From NCBI GenBank assembly GCA_027943335.1, contig BSBK01000760.1, positions 616,501-680,500 of the forward strand: a DNA stretch of 64,000 nucleotides. The letters run 5' to 3'. Positions 47,901 to 59,338 of this stretch are shown here, in pieces; the first letter of the stretch is position 1, and every line of letters starts with the position of its first letter. This DNA comes from Chamaecyparis obtusa. Its lineage: Eukaryota; Streptophyta; Pinopsida; Cupressales; Cupressaceae. The position numbers were made by a program, and so were the translations under genes. The notes under the pieces are model-generated. The model was not told where the DNA came from. It saw only the letters and a list, made by a program, of their open reading frames with translations, and did not search any database.

Positions 47901-49096
47901 ACCAATGCCAAAACCTGATTCGAAGAGCTTCCTACTACACTCTTGTAGCCAACACCCTTTATCATTGAGGATATCACAATATCCTCTCTAGGTGTTTAGA
48001 TTCAAACAAGGCTATCTTGGCTTTACAAGAGGTCCACACTAGAATTTGTGGTGCCCACACAAGTGGCATGGTTCTAGAAAAGTAGTTTCTTTGAGTTGGG
48101 TATTATTGGCCAACCATGGAACATGATGCTTGTGAGTTCATCAGGAAATGTCTCCCATGTCAGCTGCATGCAAATCTAATTCATGCACCAACACAAGACT
48201 TGCAGCCCATTGCGCTACCTTGGGCCATTTTCATGTTGGGGCTTTGACCTCGTCGGCTTAATCACTCCCCTCTCCTCAAATGGACATAAGTACATAATAA
48301 CTACCATAGAGTACTTCACAAAATGGGTCGAAGTGATTCTGCTCACCCTTACTACTAGCATCCAAATATCCAAGTTCATCCTTTACCACATCATCTGCCA
48401 TTTAGACATACCATCTACCATCTTCGTAGACCATCACACACCTTTTGAAAACTAACATGTGGATGATCTGTGTGCTAGAATCCACATCCATCATCATTTC
48501 TCTCGTCCATACTTCCCCCAAGGAAATGGCCAAGCTAAGGCAACCAACAAAACAATCCTCAAAATCCTCAAGAAGGTTGTCAATGATTTTGGTCATGATT
48601 GGCACCTCCAAATAAATCCCACCCTCTGGGCCTATCACACTTCTTATCACACTCCCATAGACACCACTCCATATTCCCTTGTATATGGTGCTGAAGTTGT
48701 TCTACCAATCAAGGTCAAGCTCCCATCATTGTGGGTCTTCATGAAGAACTATACCACCGATGAAGACTATCATGTGGCATGTCTCACACAGCTAGATCTG
48801 CTAGATGAAAAGAGACATCAATCATATGATCACCTAGTTGCATACCAGAATCAACTCAAAAGGAGTTATAACAAGAAGGTCCATCCTAGGAAATTCCAAG
48901 TTAGGGACATGGTCCTAAAAGAAAATCAGAAAGTCCAAGCACACAGAGAAAAGAAAGAAAAGTTTGAGCCTAATTGGTTAGGCCCCTATGTTGTCACAAC
49001 ATGCTTTGGTGCTGGAGCCTATTAGCTATCTACACCAGAAGGTGAGCCTTTGAATGATCCAATCAACATCATACATCTGAAGAGGTTCTATGCCTG
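47901..49096 (+). pseudogene. Tat-A integrase
   Basis: The zinc-binding segment (RICGAHTSG...CLPCQLH) is followed, after a frameshift near 48180, by the core. The first Asp lies in GFDLVGLI and the second in TIFVDHHTPF. The catalytic Glu (GQAEAS in Tat-F) reads GQAKAT, Glu to Lys by one G-to-A change. The C-terminal FEPNWLGPYVV segment follows. It ends with HLKRFYA and a TGA at 49094-49096. Confidence 0.88.
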
Positions 49097-49203
49097 AACC
49101 AGATCCTACATATTTAGAAAATCCATAAAAATTGAAAAAGAAGAAAAATACAAAAAAAAAACAATCAAAAAAGAAAAAAAGCAAAGAAAAATAATCATCC
49201 AAT

Positions 49204-49269
49204 GGTGAAAACTTGGCAATTCAAGCACCTTGGACAAGTATGTTGGTGAAAACCTGGCAAATAGGTGCC
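49204..49269 (+). other. Tat-A post-integrase hairpins
   Basis: Two copies of the GGTGAAAAC unit. At 49212-49225 CTTG pairs with CAAG over a GCAATT loop. At 49252-49266 ACCT pairs with AGGT, extended by a G-U pair over a GCAAA loop. Position relative to integrase is the same as in Tat-D and Tat-F. Confidence 0.6.
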
Positions 49270-50286
49270 ATACATAGTGGACGGAGTCATTATCTATCAA
49301 ACTCCTATCCTCCCCATCCAACCCAATCCTTTTTCTACCATTCCCATCCCCACCACCATCCCCTAACATTCCTCTTTTTTAATCCTCAAGCAAATCCACA
49401 ATCCCTCCTGCACATACCTTGTATCATATCTTGCACCATATCTTGTATAGCGCAGTCCTTCCTATATATATCCTATATAGCAAGATCTTCCTATCCCCAA
49501 TCCTGAGCTTTTGTACATATTCATTGTAAACCTTTCCCTGTCTATTGTACATATCCTCACATCTTGTTGTACATATCATTGTCAGTCTTGCAACAACATT
49601 TGATCAGAAATCTTGTCCCACTCAGCCTTGTACTTCAAAAACATCAATTGTTGACTATTCTTGATCACAATGATTATTCTTGAACTTCATCATTTGCTAG
49701 TGAACAAAAACACTCATTCTCTCATCAATTAGTAGGTCCTTGAGGATGTATCCTTCCTCCTATTAGACCTAATCTTCCACCGACCACACTAGGTCCCTAT
49801 TGATGTCTCCTTCCACATGTTTAGACCAATCTTCTCACCATCAATCACATCAAATCTCTCTCCTTGGAAAAGGATGTATTTTGGGAGTTATCATTTTTGG
49901 TCTTGGATTTTGTCCTATGGATTTTGTTAATCTTTTAAGGCTTCTTATTGTTTTCTCTCCTCAAGGTCACCATGATCCTTTATATGATGATGCACTATAA
50001 ATGAGGGCAATCTGGGGAAAGGTCTTTTGATCTTTCACTTCTACCTATGAGTCAGTCCGACATGACCCTTGCACGGTTCACATGTGATCTTCTCGGTTAC
50101 ATGGTGTACTTGGGAAATGTTGTTGTTTGTGGTTTCTCCAGCATCATTTCTACCATGCTTCTTCTTGGATTCATGTGTGATGTTGGGGCAACCCTGCGTG
50201 TCTTTTTCATGTTAGTCCTATGCAACGCTGGTGATGAAGCCTTGTGTTCTTTCGTAACCTTGGCTAGTCTCTAGCATTGCAAAATC
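49270..50286 (+). other. Tat-A 3' untranslated region (truncated by Tat-F)
   Basis: No gene recognised. It starts with a pyrimidine-rich part (49290-49500). A purine-rich patch, GAGGGCAATCTGGGGAAAGG near 50003, recalls a polypurine tract but is not followed by the Tat-A LTR start. Confidence 0.5.
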
Positions 50287-51476
50287 TGTAAATGAAATAA
50301 ACTAAGCTAACCAGGTGATTTAATGCCTTCTAGTAGGTGCGAGTATGGTATTCCTAGATTCAAACCGAGATCAGTGAAAATGCAACACCTAAATGAAGGA
50401 TTTAAATGATTGAAAGCAATGAAATATGGATGCCAATTAATTTTTTTTCTTTTGGATTTTGTATACAATACGATGAAAAACTGATATGAAACTAGTCTAG
50501 AATGGATTGAAATGATATGCAAATTGAATTCATTCTAACAATGCTATGATATGAAAATGGATGAATTGAAAACAAAGATCTCACAAATCTCCTGTTTCGC
50601 TAAAGCTTGATTCTTCAGATGCAAATTCACCTGAGTTCAAGTATGCAAATTCACGGGGGGGGGGGGGGGTGTAAGATGAAGGACTAAGCCTCAATTATAT
50701 AAAAATCCATGGCTTGAGGATGCATTGAGAAAAGCCATAAATCACTCTTGATAAACTCAGGTTGATTTTTGAGTTAACAAGAAATCAAGAAAAGTTCAAC
50801 TCACAAAATCATGCAAAAGCAGCTTTTAACTTGAAATAGAGTTTAGTTCACTTTTTCAAATCACAATCACATGTTTGAGTTTAGAAAGTTATAAAATTGA
50901 AATTGATAATTGATTTAAAGTTGACTGCTTTTCTGATTGTGCATGATTTAATATGAATTAATTTAAAAATAAAGTGATTTATTCTCAACTTAACTGGTTT
51001 TGAATTAAAACAATTGATTTATGGGTTAATCAATTATTAAATCAAACTTTTATTCCAAACTATATTATTAAATATTGATAACTGGATTTAATTAATTAAA
51101 TAAGAATTTAATCAATTATTCGTAGGATTTTTGATTTATTGTCAAAATTAAATAATATAAATTAGGAATAAATGTAATTAAATCTAATTAAATAATTAAG
51201 TGGCAGAATTAAATCTAATTAATTAAATATTTAAAATATTCAATTAATCAAATTTAGGATAAATATAATTTATCGCTAAATAATATTCAATTAGGATAAT
51301 TAGTTAAATTAGGAATATTCAAGGAGTATTCCCCGATGTAGAATTAGGATAAATCAATTACGTTTTTGATAAACTGATGTGCAGATGTGCCTTAGGTTAG
51401 GACTTTGATGTTGATTTTGTTCGATTTGTTGATGTAGGAGGTTAATGAACCTATAGCCCATTTTTGGGGTATTACA
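50287..51476 (-). repeat. Tat-F 3' LTR
   Basis: In element orientation it begins TGTAATACCCC at 51476, directly after a polypurine tract. The other end is set at the TGTAA at 50287 but could be some 10-15 bases further left. Very AT-rich between 50930 and 51350 (many TTAATTAA and AATTAAAT units). With no second copy in view the end remains approximate. Confidence 0.65.
50655..50669. repeat. Poly-G run of 15
   Basis: An uninterrupted run of 15 G on the plus strand inside the Tat-F LTR. Its length should be treated with care because sequencing of such runs is error-prone. Confidence 0.8.
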
Positions 51477-51493
51477 TTTTGCCCCTCTTTGAA
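51477..51493 (-). other. Tat-F polypurine tract
   Basis: On the minus strand TTCAAAGAGGGGCAAAA directly before the LTR, nearly identical to the tract of Tat-D. Confidence 0.85.
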
Positions 51494-52459
51494 TTACTGT
51501 GTGAAGTGCAGTGGTTCAAAGATTAATATGTTTTTGATGATGATGTGGACTCAGTTATGTGGTGGAGAAACTGATTTTGAGAGATTAATCAATTCTGAGA
51601 TAGAAACCAATTGATAGATTTGAAGATGTTGGTGATTCAGGTCTTGGTTGACCAAAGAATCAATATGATGCTAACTATATCAACAATGAATCAATGATTA
51701 CAAAGAAGTGTCAAAACACTGATTCTGAATCTATGATTACGAAGAAGTGACTGTCTTGACTCCAGACTTGATTGTCCAAACGAATTGAAAGGATGCCAAA
51801 TCTAAACCCTTCAATTACGAAGAACCAAGGAAATAACACAACTGAACCGATGGTTACGAATAGGTGATACAGTTCGCAAGAGTGATTAGGATACTAGATT
51901 GATATGGATCTTGATGAACCTGATATGCCCCAAGCGATGTGCCCCAAGCGATGAGGTCTTTTGATGAATCAACAACTAGACGTAGTTGTTGTCTTGATTA
52001 CTGAGAGAAAGATGTGATTTACAGATTTGATCGATGTGCAATACCATGCCCCTTCGGGATGAAAAGTGAAATATGACAAGAAAAGTTAGCATTAAATAGT
52101 TTAGAAGCATGTTAATTGATTGTGCACATTCGGAGATGAGTTTTGCATCATTTGGAGGTCTAGAAGACCAAGTTTGACTAGGTTTGACCATGAGTTGACC
52201 ATGGTTGACCAAGTCAAAATTTTGATAGTTTGATATAAGATAATCCGTTAAGTTGAAAATTGGATTTCTATGATGATTAGAAGGTTGATTATGCAAGTAG
52301 TCGGCTGTCCTGGGTCCAAAAATTTTAAATCACGATTTTGACAATGTAAACAATATCAAATATCGATTTTGATCTCGAAAATGGGTTCAGAACGTCAAAA
52401 TTAGCCAGGGGTGCAATTTTCACATAAAACAAAGCACTTTGAAAAATGAGGTGAAAACC
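51494..52459. other. Tat-F region between 3' LTR and antisense gene
   Basis: No gene. On the plus strand imperfect units around ATTACGAAGAAGTG recur at about 51697, 51735, 51816 and 51853. This would be the upstream region of the antisense PMD gene. Confidence 0.5.
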
Positions 52460-52467
52460 TATATAAG
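52460..52467 (+). promoter_or_regulatory. TATA box of the antisense PMD gene
   Basis: TATATAAG in the context CCTATATAAGGGCC, about 80 bp before the first ATG (52542). Promoter strand is opposite to the Tat-F pol genes. Confidence 0.55.
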
Positions 52468-52541
52468 GGCCAAAATGGTCATTTTCAAATCATTTCAACC
52501 TTTTGTCTTTTGTGAACTTTGTGGAGCCCTCTAAGAGAAAA

Positions 52542-55043
52542 ATGGACATGGCAATTCCAATATTCTCACATCAATTCGAGTGCAATCAGTGGTTCCAGTG
52601 ACCTCCCTAGTATGGGAACTCGATAAGTGGACCTCTGTGCCTCTCTATGAATTCAAAATTTCAATGTTTTTAGCATTTTAGGATTTTTTTTGTATGCTTT
52701 TAGGTTTTTGAATTTTTGCACCATGGAAACTTGTACGACAATCTGCTTGAACTCGTATGAGTTTTTAGCTTCCTGTAGAGTGTCATCCCTGTTAGTATTG
52801 TAAGTTGTATGAGAGGGACCCATCTGTCGTACAATATTTCATCAGGTGCCTCAAGTCTTGTATGGGAACTTGTAAATTATCATGTAGACATGAAATGTCA
52901 TGCGGGAACCTATAGAAACTCATATGAGTTTCGGTACTAGTTTGAAAACTCGTATGGAAAACAATGAGTGTTTTTCTCATCCTTAGGTCAATTTTTTGAT
53001 TTGTTTGATTTCATAGGCTGATTCCTTAGCATTTAATGCACCTTCTGAAGTATTCAACTTTTCAATTTCTGTGCTTATAGCCTGATTTTTGACCAAGTTA
53101 ATGATAGGGTACCTTGTTTCTGTGTTGTGTAGGTCATCTATCCTGATGTAAATGTGCGCATTTCACATCCTGCCACACAGAGACTCTACGTGTCACTGCT
53201 CGACCCTCTCAGAGTGCACCTAGCTACCTGCGGATTTGAGTATTTGATATGTTTGCCTGACATTTGGGTGAACCATGGTTTGATTACTGTGTTGATCAAG
53301 AGATTCCATTATGAGATCCAAACATTCCACTTGCCCACTGGAGAGATCACCATTACTCTAGAGGATGTTTATTGGATTCTGTGTATACCTTTTCATGGTC
53401 CTTGTCTTGACTATATCAGTGCGGGGAATGCTGGGCTTCATGCTTTTTAGACTCTATTTTGTGATGATGATTAGTTGGTTCAGTCTATCTCCTAGGAAGC
53501 TCTGATACAGAGATATGGGAAGACCCATAGACTAGAGTGTATCATAGCAGGGATGATCGGTGGGATCATCATGTCTGACCATTAGTAGAACGGTCTTCTA
53601 ATGGGATGGGCCTTGATAGTAGCACACCTGATGGCTACACCTGCTGAGCTAGGATGGGGTCAGTGCTTACTTGATCATATGTTCTCAGATATGCACAAGA
53701 TATTGTATCACAAGGGAAAATATTTTGCTTCTGGTGCACTAGTTCTATAGATTTGGGCATGGGAGCACATCCTGATATGTTGGCTGGTATGCGGCGAGGA
53801 CAGACAGCCACACGAGCCTCTCATTTATAGATATTTAGGATATGTCACATAGGTTCAGATGGGCATTATAGAGTACTAGAGGCATGTCCTTGATGACATG
53901 ACCTTTGTTATTTGGAGACCGTACTTACAGGTGGAGGCATGCCCTACTAATCGGGCCCAGTTTGGATACTTTTGTCAGAGTCAGGTGTTGATAGGTTGTT
54001 CCACTACTATCCTTGAGTGTTTCATCATTACATGTGTCTGGAGATAGTATGGCATCATACAAGATGCACCACAAGACTATGCTACTTATGCACATTTTGT
54101 TTGAGAGCTGGGACTAGGATGGACAACTCAATTATCTTATGCTCTGTCTAGTCACAAGTATACCAGATATGTTGCTCAAGATTGGGACTATAGGCCACAA
54201 GTTTCCAATGTTGGGGTCATTGATGCTTTTATTGATTAGTTGGTGGAGCACCCTATGAGGAGATTCTCTGATCATACAGAGCTGATTTTGACCATAGAGG
54301 AGGCTGTAGATGTTAGAGGTGCACCGATGGGTAGGGGTCAGAGGTGATGAGATGTATAGATTCCTATTGTACATCCCACACCACCTAGGCCTAGAGTAGT
54401 TGTTAATCCATAGAGAGGAGCAGGATAGATGAGACCACCTTGCCCTCTGAGTTCTATAATAGGTAGACCTGGAGTTCTTCAGAGGACACACACTAGAGGA
54501 GAGAGTGGTATACTAGGTAGCGTTGGTAGTGCAGATGATTTGTTAGGTGCCCATCAGTATGTAGGAGGTGGTGAGGACACATAGGCTGATCTAGATTTTG
54601 ATTTAGGTGCTGAGGTTTGAAGACAAAAGACATGTCGAGCAGAGGTTGCTGATTAACCAATGGAGGATACATATATGCCAGTAGCTAAGATAGATACTAG
54701 ATTGAGGTAGACTCCTCAGGATATTATCAAGCAACTTAGGTTGCAGATTAGAGACTTGAGATTGTAGAGCACTACATTTGAGATACAGCTAAAGGAGTCT
54801 GAGAGGAAACATTTGGAGTGGGAGGTAGATGTTAGATGGCTGTAGGCTGAGGTCATCCATCAGACTACATGGGCTTCTTAATATGTCTTGACATATTATG
54901 CAGCTGTACCTGCTGTGCAGAGAGTGCCCACATACTCTCAATGCATGGTTGCTTCTGAGGGAGCTAGAGCACTGTAGGCTGATCCACTGCCAGATGCACC
55001 TGCCCCACCACCACTAGATGCAGAGGAGAAATCAAACAACTGA
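52542..55043 (+). pseudogene. Plant mobile domain (PMD) gene, antisense to Tat-F
   Basis: The PMD is clear at 53230-53430: LICLPDIW, then FHYEIQTFHLPTGEITITL and EDVYWILCIPFHG. One frame holds from 53154 to the TGA at 55041-55043, 630 codons, but contains 23 stops. The tail is helical and ends Pro-rich. PMD proteins occur in plant MAIN/MAIL nuclear factors and in retrotransposons. The first 19 codons from 52542 (MDMAIPIF) stand before a 500-bp noncoding stretch with an acceptor-like TGTGTAG at 53126-53132; an intron is possible. No nuclease motif is visible. Confidence 0.75.
52610..52985 (+). repeat. Array of CTCGTATGAG-like palindromic units
   Basis: About ten imperfect units of AACTCGTATGAG, CTTGTATGGGAACT and GTACGACA. 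One, AAACTCATATGAGTTT (52916-52931), is a perfect 16-bp palindrome. It lies in the possible leader or intron of the PMD gene. Confidence 0.7.
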
Positions 55044-56640
55044 TCTACCTTAGTATTTTGATCATTTTTGTCATTTTGTCCATACACATTGATTTGATCT
55101 GATAGCTCACATGAGCTAATTCTTTTGTATACTATGCCATTAGTGCACCCCTGACTATTATGAGGTTTTATGATATATATGAGATCAATTTTTGGGTTAT
55201 GACTTCATGTGTACTTGTCATTGTGTTTATGATGATATCATGTGATGCAAATGTTTTAAATGCTTTGATTAGTGTAGAATATATGGAATATGTAATGCAA
55301 TGGTTTCTTTCAAATGTATGGATTATGAAATGCAGTTGATTATGGATTATGGAAATGTATGATTTATTTATGCTTTATGGATGTATATGTATGTAATGCA
55401 ATGGATGTAATGGAATGATTATGATATGTAATGTAAATACAACAATACACATGATATATTTTGCAGGTATTGATGAAGACAAGTACTTGGTCATTTGTGG
55501 AAAAGGATGGTTAACCCAGGATGGTGACTGCTTGCTCATTTGTGAAGAGACCTTTGTGTGAGACTCAGTCCTTGTGTCATGTTTAGCATTAAAGAATCAT
55601 TTAAGCATCAAGTTGATTCGGCAATCATGAGATAAATGCAATCATGAAAAGTGCAAAGTGACATGCATAATGAAATGCAAACCTAGGACCTAGGACTTAG
55701 TCACTGATCATGTGTCGATCATTTTCATCACTGAATATTTTATTATGTAACTGGATAAATTAGTACAATATCCACTAGTTAGACAACCATAGACGTATAA
55801 ATATTGATTGTTATTTTGAAATGTCAGATTAGATATAAGTACCAAGGCAAAAAAGCTAGGATGACCTGAATATCATGTCCATTTTGATATAGCAATTTGT
55901 ATAAGCATCGGAACATAAACATTGTGATGACCTGAATATGCCTTGCAAACAAACACACCAAGTAGTCAAGAGATCATTCTAAATTCATTGTGAATTACCC
56001 ACAATGATCCTTTATCATTCACATCCTTGGGTAAGATCAAGTTTCATAGTAGGAGTAAGAACTCACTCAAAAAGACAATAGTATGATCAAAACTCCTTGA
56101 AGCATCTGGATATCGATGGTCAAGGTACACATGGCCATCCAATACATGATGGAGGCACTTATAGTGGACACCAATTCAATCCAGAATTTCCAAAGTTGTT
56201 AGATTTTCACTCAAAGCCAAAAACAAAGAAAAGATTATGCCCCCAGTCATCACTCTCTAAATCCTATGAAGGACATCATCAAAGAGCTCAAGGGTACATA
56301 ATATGCAAAAATCTCAATGCGAATCAGTAAGCATACAAGGAGATAAAAGAAATGAAGTAGAGGTTGTTTTCAGTTTGATGTTGATGTTTGTTTGTGTTTG
56401 ATTGCAAAATCCTTTCTAGTAAGGAGACAAAAACATTGACTTGGATATAGCGTCAAAGGACTCTGACTGGATATGACTTGTCTGAGGTATACTAGAGACC
56501 ATAGGATATGATGGGGACACTTTTGCCGATTGGTGCAAAAACCAACTTTATTGAAAATAGGATGCGGAAACAAATCGGGAAATATGTACAAGCTAAAGCA
56601 AGACTGAAAGCTAGGAAAGACCAAGATTGCACTGATAGAT
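55044..56640. other. Tat-F 3' region beyond the PMD gene
   Basis: No gene recognised. At 55245-55445 degenerate TGTAATGCAATGGAT and TATGGATTATG units make a low-complexity patch. The rest has no visible domain on either strand. Confidence 0.5.
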
Positions 56641-56654
56641 GGAGCATTTTTGAA

Positions 56655-56870
56655 CAGTGGTGCCTGTTTGCTGGGTTTCAACCATCTTGGCAGAGATTCT
56701 ATTTTTGCTACCAAGGTGCCTGTTTCCAAGTTTTCACCAAGGCACTTTTTCTATTTCTTCTTTTTTTTGTTTTTTATCTTTTCAATTTTTTTTGTACTTT
56801 TTCATTTTTTAAAATTTTTTTGTGATACATCAAGGCACCTATTGCTAGGTTTTCACCAAGATATTCATTT
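56655..56870 (-). other. Tat-F post-integrase hairpins
   Basis: Read on the minus strand. At 56837-56850 ACCTAGCAATAGGT is a perfect 5-bp stem with a GCAA loop. At 56718-56731 ACTTGGAAACAGGC pairs CTTG with CAGG over GAAA. A third, degenerate copy lies at about 56660-56684. Both clear copies sit in GGTGAAAAC...GGTGCCTTGG or close variants. Confidence 0.65.
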
Positions 56871-56932
56871 TTTTCAAGACTTTTGTCTCATTTTTATGAT
56901 TTTTTTTAGGACATTTTTGAATATTGAATGCC

Positions 56933-58075
56933 TTAGACATAGAATTTCTTTAGATGGAGAATGTTGATTGGTTCTTGGAGCTATTCTCCTTTAGTCATTG
57001 AGATTTGATAGGCTTCAGAGCCAAAAGTAGCAGTGACAACAAAGGGACCCAGACAGTTGGGTTCAAACTTCCCCTTGTGTTCTCTATGTGATTGATTTTT
57101 AGGATTCTCTCTGAAGACTAGATCACCAACCTAAAATTCTCTATGTCTGAATTTCTTGTTGTAACCTCTAGACATTCTTTTCTGATATACTCTGAGATGA
57201 TCATATGCTACTTGTCTGCACTCATCTAGTAGTTCAAGTTCTTGCAACCTAGACACTCTATAGTCATCATTAGTTTCTAGACCATGCATTCTAATTCTTA
57301 GTGATGGGATTTGAACCTCAATAGGTAGTACTGCTTCAGACCCATAAACTAAAGTGAATGGTGTAGCCCTAGTGGGTGTTTTGATACTTTTTCTATAGGT
57401 CCATAGAGCTAGATTGATCATGAGATGCTAGTCTCTTCTTGTTTTATTAACTGTTTGATGCAAGATTTTCAACAGATTCTTGTTTGATGCCTCTGCTTGT
57501 CCATTCTCCTAAAGATAGTATATGGATGACCAATGTTGTGTTATCTTGAATTTTGAGCATAAGGAATCTAGGTCCTTGTTTTTGAATTGGCCACCATTAT
57601 CTCTGACTATAGAATGTGGAATACCATACCGACATATGATGTAGTTTAGAATGAACATAGAGATTTGCTTGCTAGTTTCTTGAGTTAAAGGAACTACTTC
57701 TACCCATTTTGTAAAGTAATCTATAGCCGTAATGATATGGGTATGTCCATTAGAATAATGTGGATAAATAGCACCTATTAGATCAAATGCCCATTATTGG
57801 AAAGGCCATTGTGTAGTAAAGGGAATAAGATCTCTCCCTGGTGCATGAATCAAGTTTCCATGTACTTGACATTTTTGATAGTTCTTAGCACACTTGATAG
57901 CATCCTTTTCCATTTTAGGCCAATAGTACCTAGCCCTAATAAGTTTTCAAGCTAGTGTTAAATCGTTGGAATGTGATCCACATATACTATCATGGACTTC
58001 CTCTAATGCACATTAAGACTCTTCATGTTCTAAACATGTAAGAAGTGTACCATCTAGACTCCATTTGTACAGATC
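56933..58075 (-). pseudogene. Tat-F integrase
   Basis: The zinc-binding segment (VHDSICGSHSND...CAKNYQKCQVHG) precedes the core. The first Asp lies in AFDLIGAI, the second in IVRDNGGQFKN and the Glu in NGQAEASNKN, all three kept. The C-terminal FEPN-LGPFVVTATFG segment and the end HLKKFYV follow, with a stop at 56933-56935. In-frame stops remain, for example near 57120 and 57510. Confidence 0.9.
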
Positions 58076-59338
58076 ATTACCAATGATGACATACCATGAT
58101 ATGTTTTAGATAAGGTATTATTTCTCATGGTGGTTGAAGGTATTAGGAATTATTTTGTCTTTTAGGTAGGAGTATAGGTTTTTGTATCTAGAAGAATCAT
58201 GAACAACAATAGTGCAGATCATGTGAGTTTTGGGGGAATCATATGCAGGAAATGAAAATGCTTCCGCCAGGAACTCATAACATAGCTCATGTTCAGGCTA
58301 CTGTAGTAGGGATGATAGTGTTTCCATAGCATCAACAACCTTGTTCTCCATTCTAGGAATCTACTAAAATGTGATAGATATGAAATATTTCTTTAAGTCA
58401 TCTACCATGTGTTTGTATGGAACAAGTTTCTCATCTTTTTTTTGGTACACATTATTGACTTAGTGTATGAATAGCTATGAGTCTCCATGAATGTGCAACT
58501 TTGTTACTCACCACTCAATTGCTATCTTCATGCCATTAAGTAGTGCTTCATATTCAACAATATTGTTTGTGCAAGGAAATTTTATTCTGAAAGCTTTAAG
58601 TATTGAGTAACCTTGTGGTGTTATGAATAATATGCCTACTCCAGATCCATTTTGTGTGTAAGATCCATCTAAGAAAAGATGCCAAGTCCTATAGGATATG
58701 TGCATGATGGATGAATAAGGAAATTCCATCTGTAATGGTGTATCATCAAACAATGGTGCTTCAGCCAATTGATCTACAATGACTTGACCTTTAATAGCTT
58801 TCCTTTCAACATATTCTATGTCAAATTCACTCAATAGCATCACCCATTTAGCTAATCTACCTGTGAGGGAAGATTTTCTTAGTAGGTACTTTAGTGGATC
58901 AATCTTAGCTATTAGTTGTGTTGTATGAGCTAACATGTAGTGTCTCAGTTTTTGTGATGCAAAGATCACAGCTAGACAAGCTTTCTCAATCATTGAATAG
59001 TTCTTCTCATAAGCCACCAGTGGTCTACTGATGTAGTATATGGCTCTTTCCTTCTTATTGTCATCATGTTGTGCTAGTAATGCCCCTAGTGATGTATCCA
59101 TGGTGAAGGCATATATAATCAATGGCTTCCCCTGAATAGGAGGATTTGATAGACATTGCTTGATGTGGTTGAAATTATTTTCACATTCCTCGTTCCATGT
59201 AAAAGTCACACCTTTATGTAATGTCTTTGTAAAAGGCTGTGATATGTCTGCTAACTGAGATATGAAACATCTGATTGATTGCACCCTTCCTTGTAAGGCT
59301 CTCATTTGACTAATATTTTTAGGAGGTTGCATCTCCAT
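58076..59338 (-). pseudogene. Tat-F RNase H and second (archaeal-type) RNase H
   Basis: A 276-codon open stretch (59338-58508). The first RNase H has FTMDTSLGALLAQHDD, ISRPLVAYEKNYS and IDPLKYLL. Then KAIKGQVIVDQLAEAP links to the second domain with LFLDGSYTQNGSGVGI and CTNNIVEYEALLNG. The third Asp (HIHGDS) lies after a stop near 58505. This is the best-preserved example of the dual RNase H in the window. Confidence 0.92.

Larger units (their letters stand above)
3028..50286 (+). mobile_element. Tat-A: outer Ty3/gypsy (Tat-type) retrotransposon, split by three insertions
   Basis: The 5' LTR, primer site, leader, gag, protease, RT, RNase H, second RNase H and integrase occur in the correct order on the plus strand. 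They occupy 3028-4989, 29977-39060 and 47159-about 50286. The gaps are filled by Chromo-B and NA-E, each flanked by a short target duplication. At the NA-E site the RNase H coding sense stops at 39060 and resumes at 47159, matching the uninterrupted equivalent in Tat-F. No 3' LTR is seen before Tat-F begins. The simplest reading is that Tat-F inserted into the 3' untranslated region of Tat-A and that the Tat-A 3' LTR lies past 64000. All frames are broken. Confidence 0.82.

Noticed and set aside
50003..50022. Polypurine tract and 3' LTR start of Tat-A
   Set aside because: The patch is purine-rich but the bases after it do not match the Tat-A LTR start at 3028.
53154..55043. TAG used as a sense codon in the PMD gene
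   Set aside because: Other frames in the window end normally at TAG and the stops fit C-to-T decay; reassignment or readthrough is not needed.
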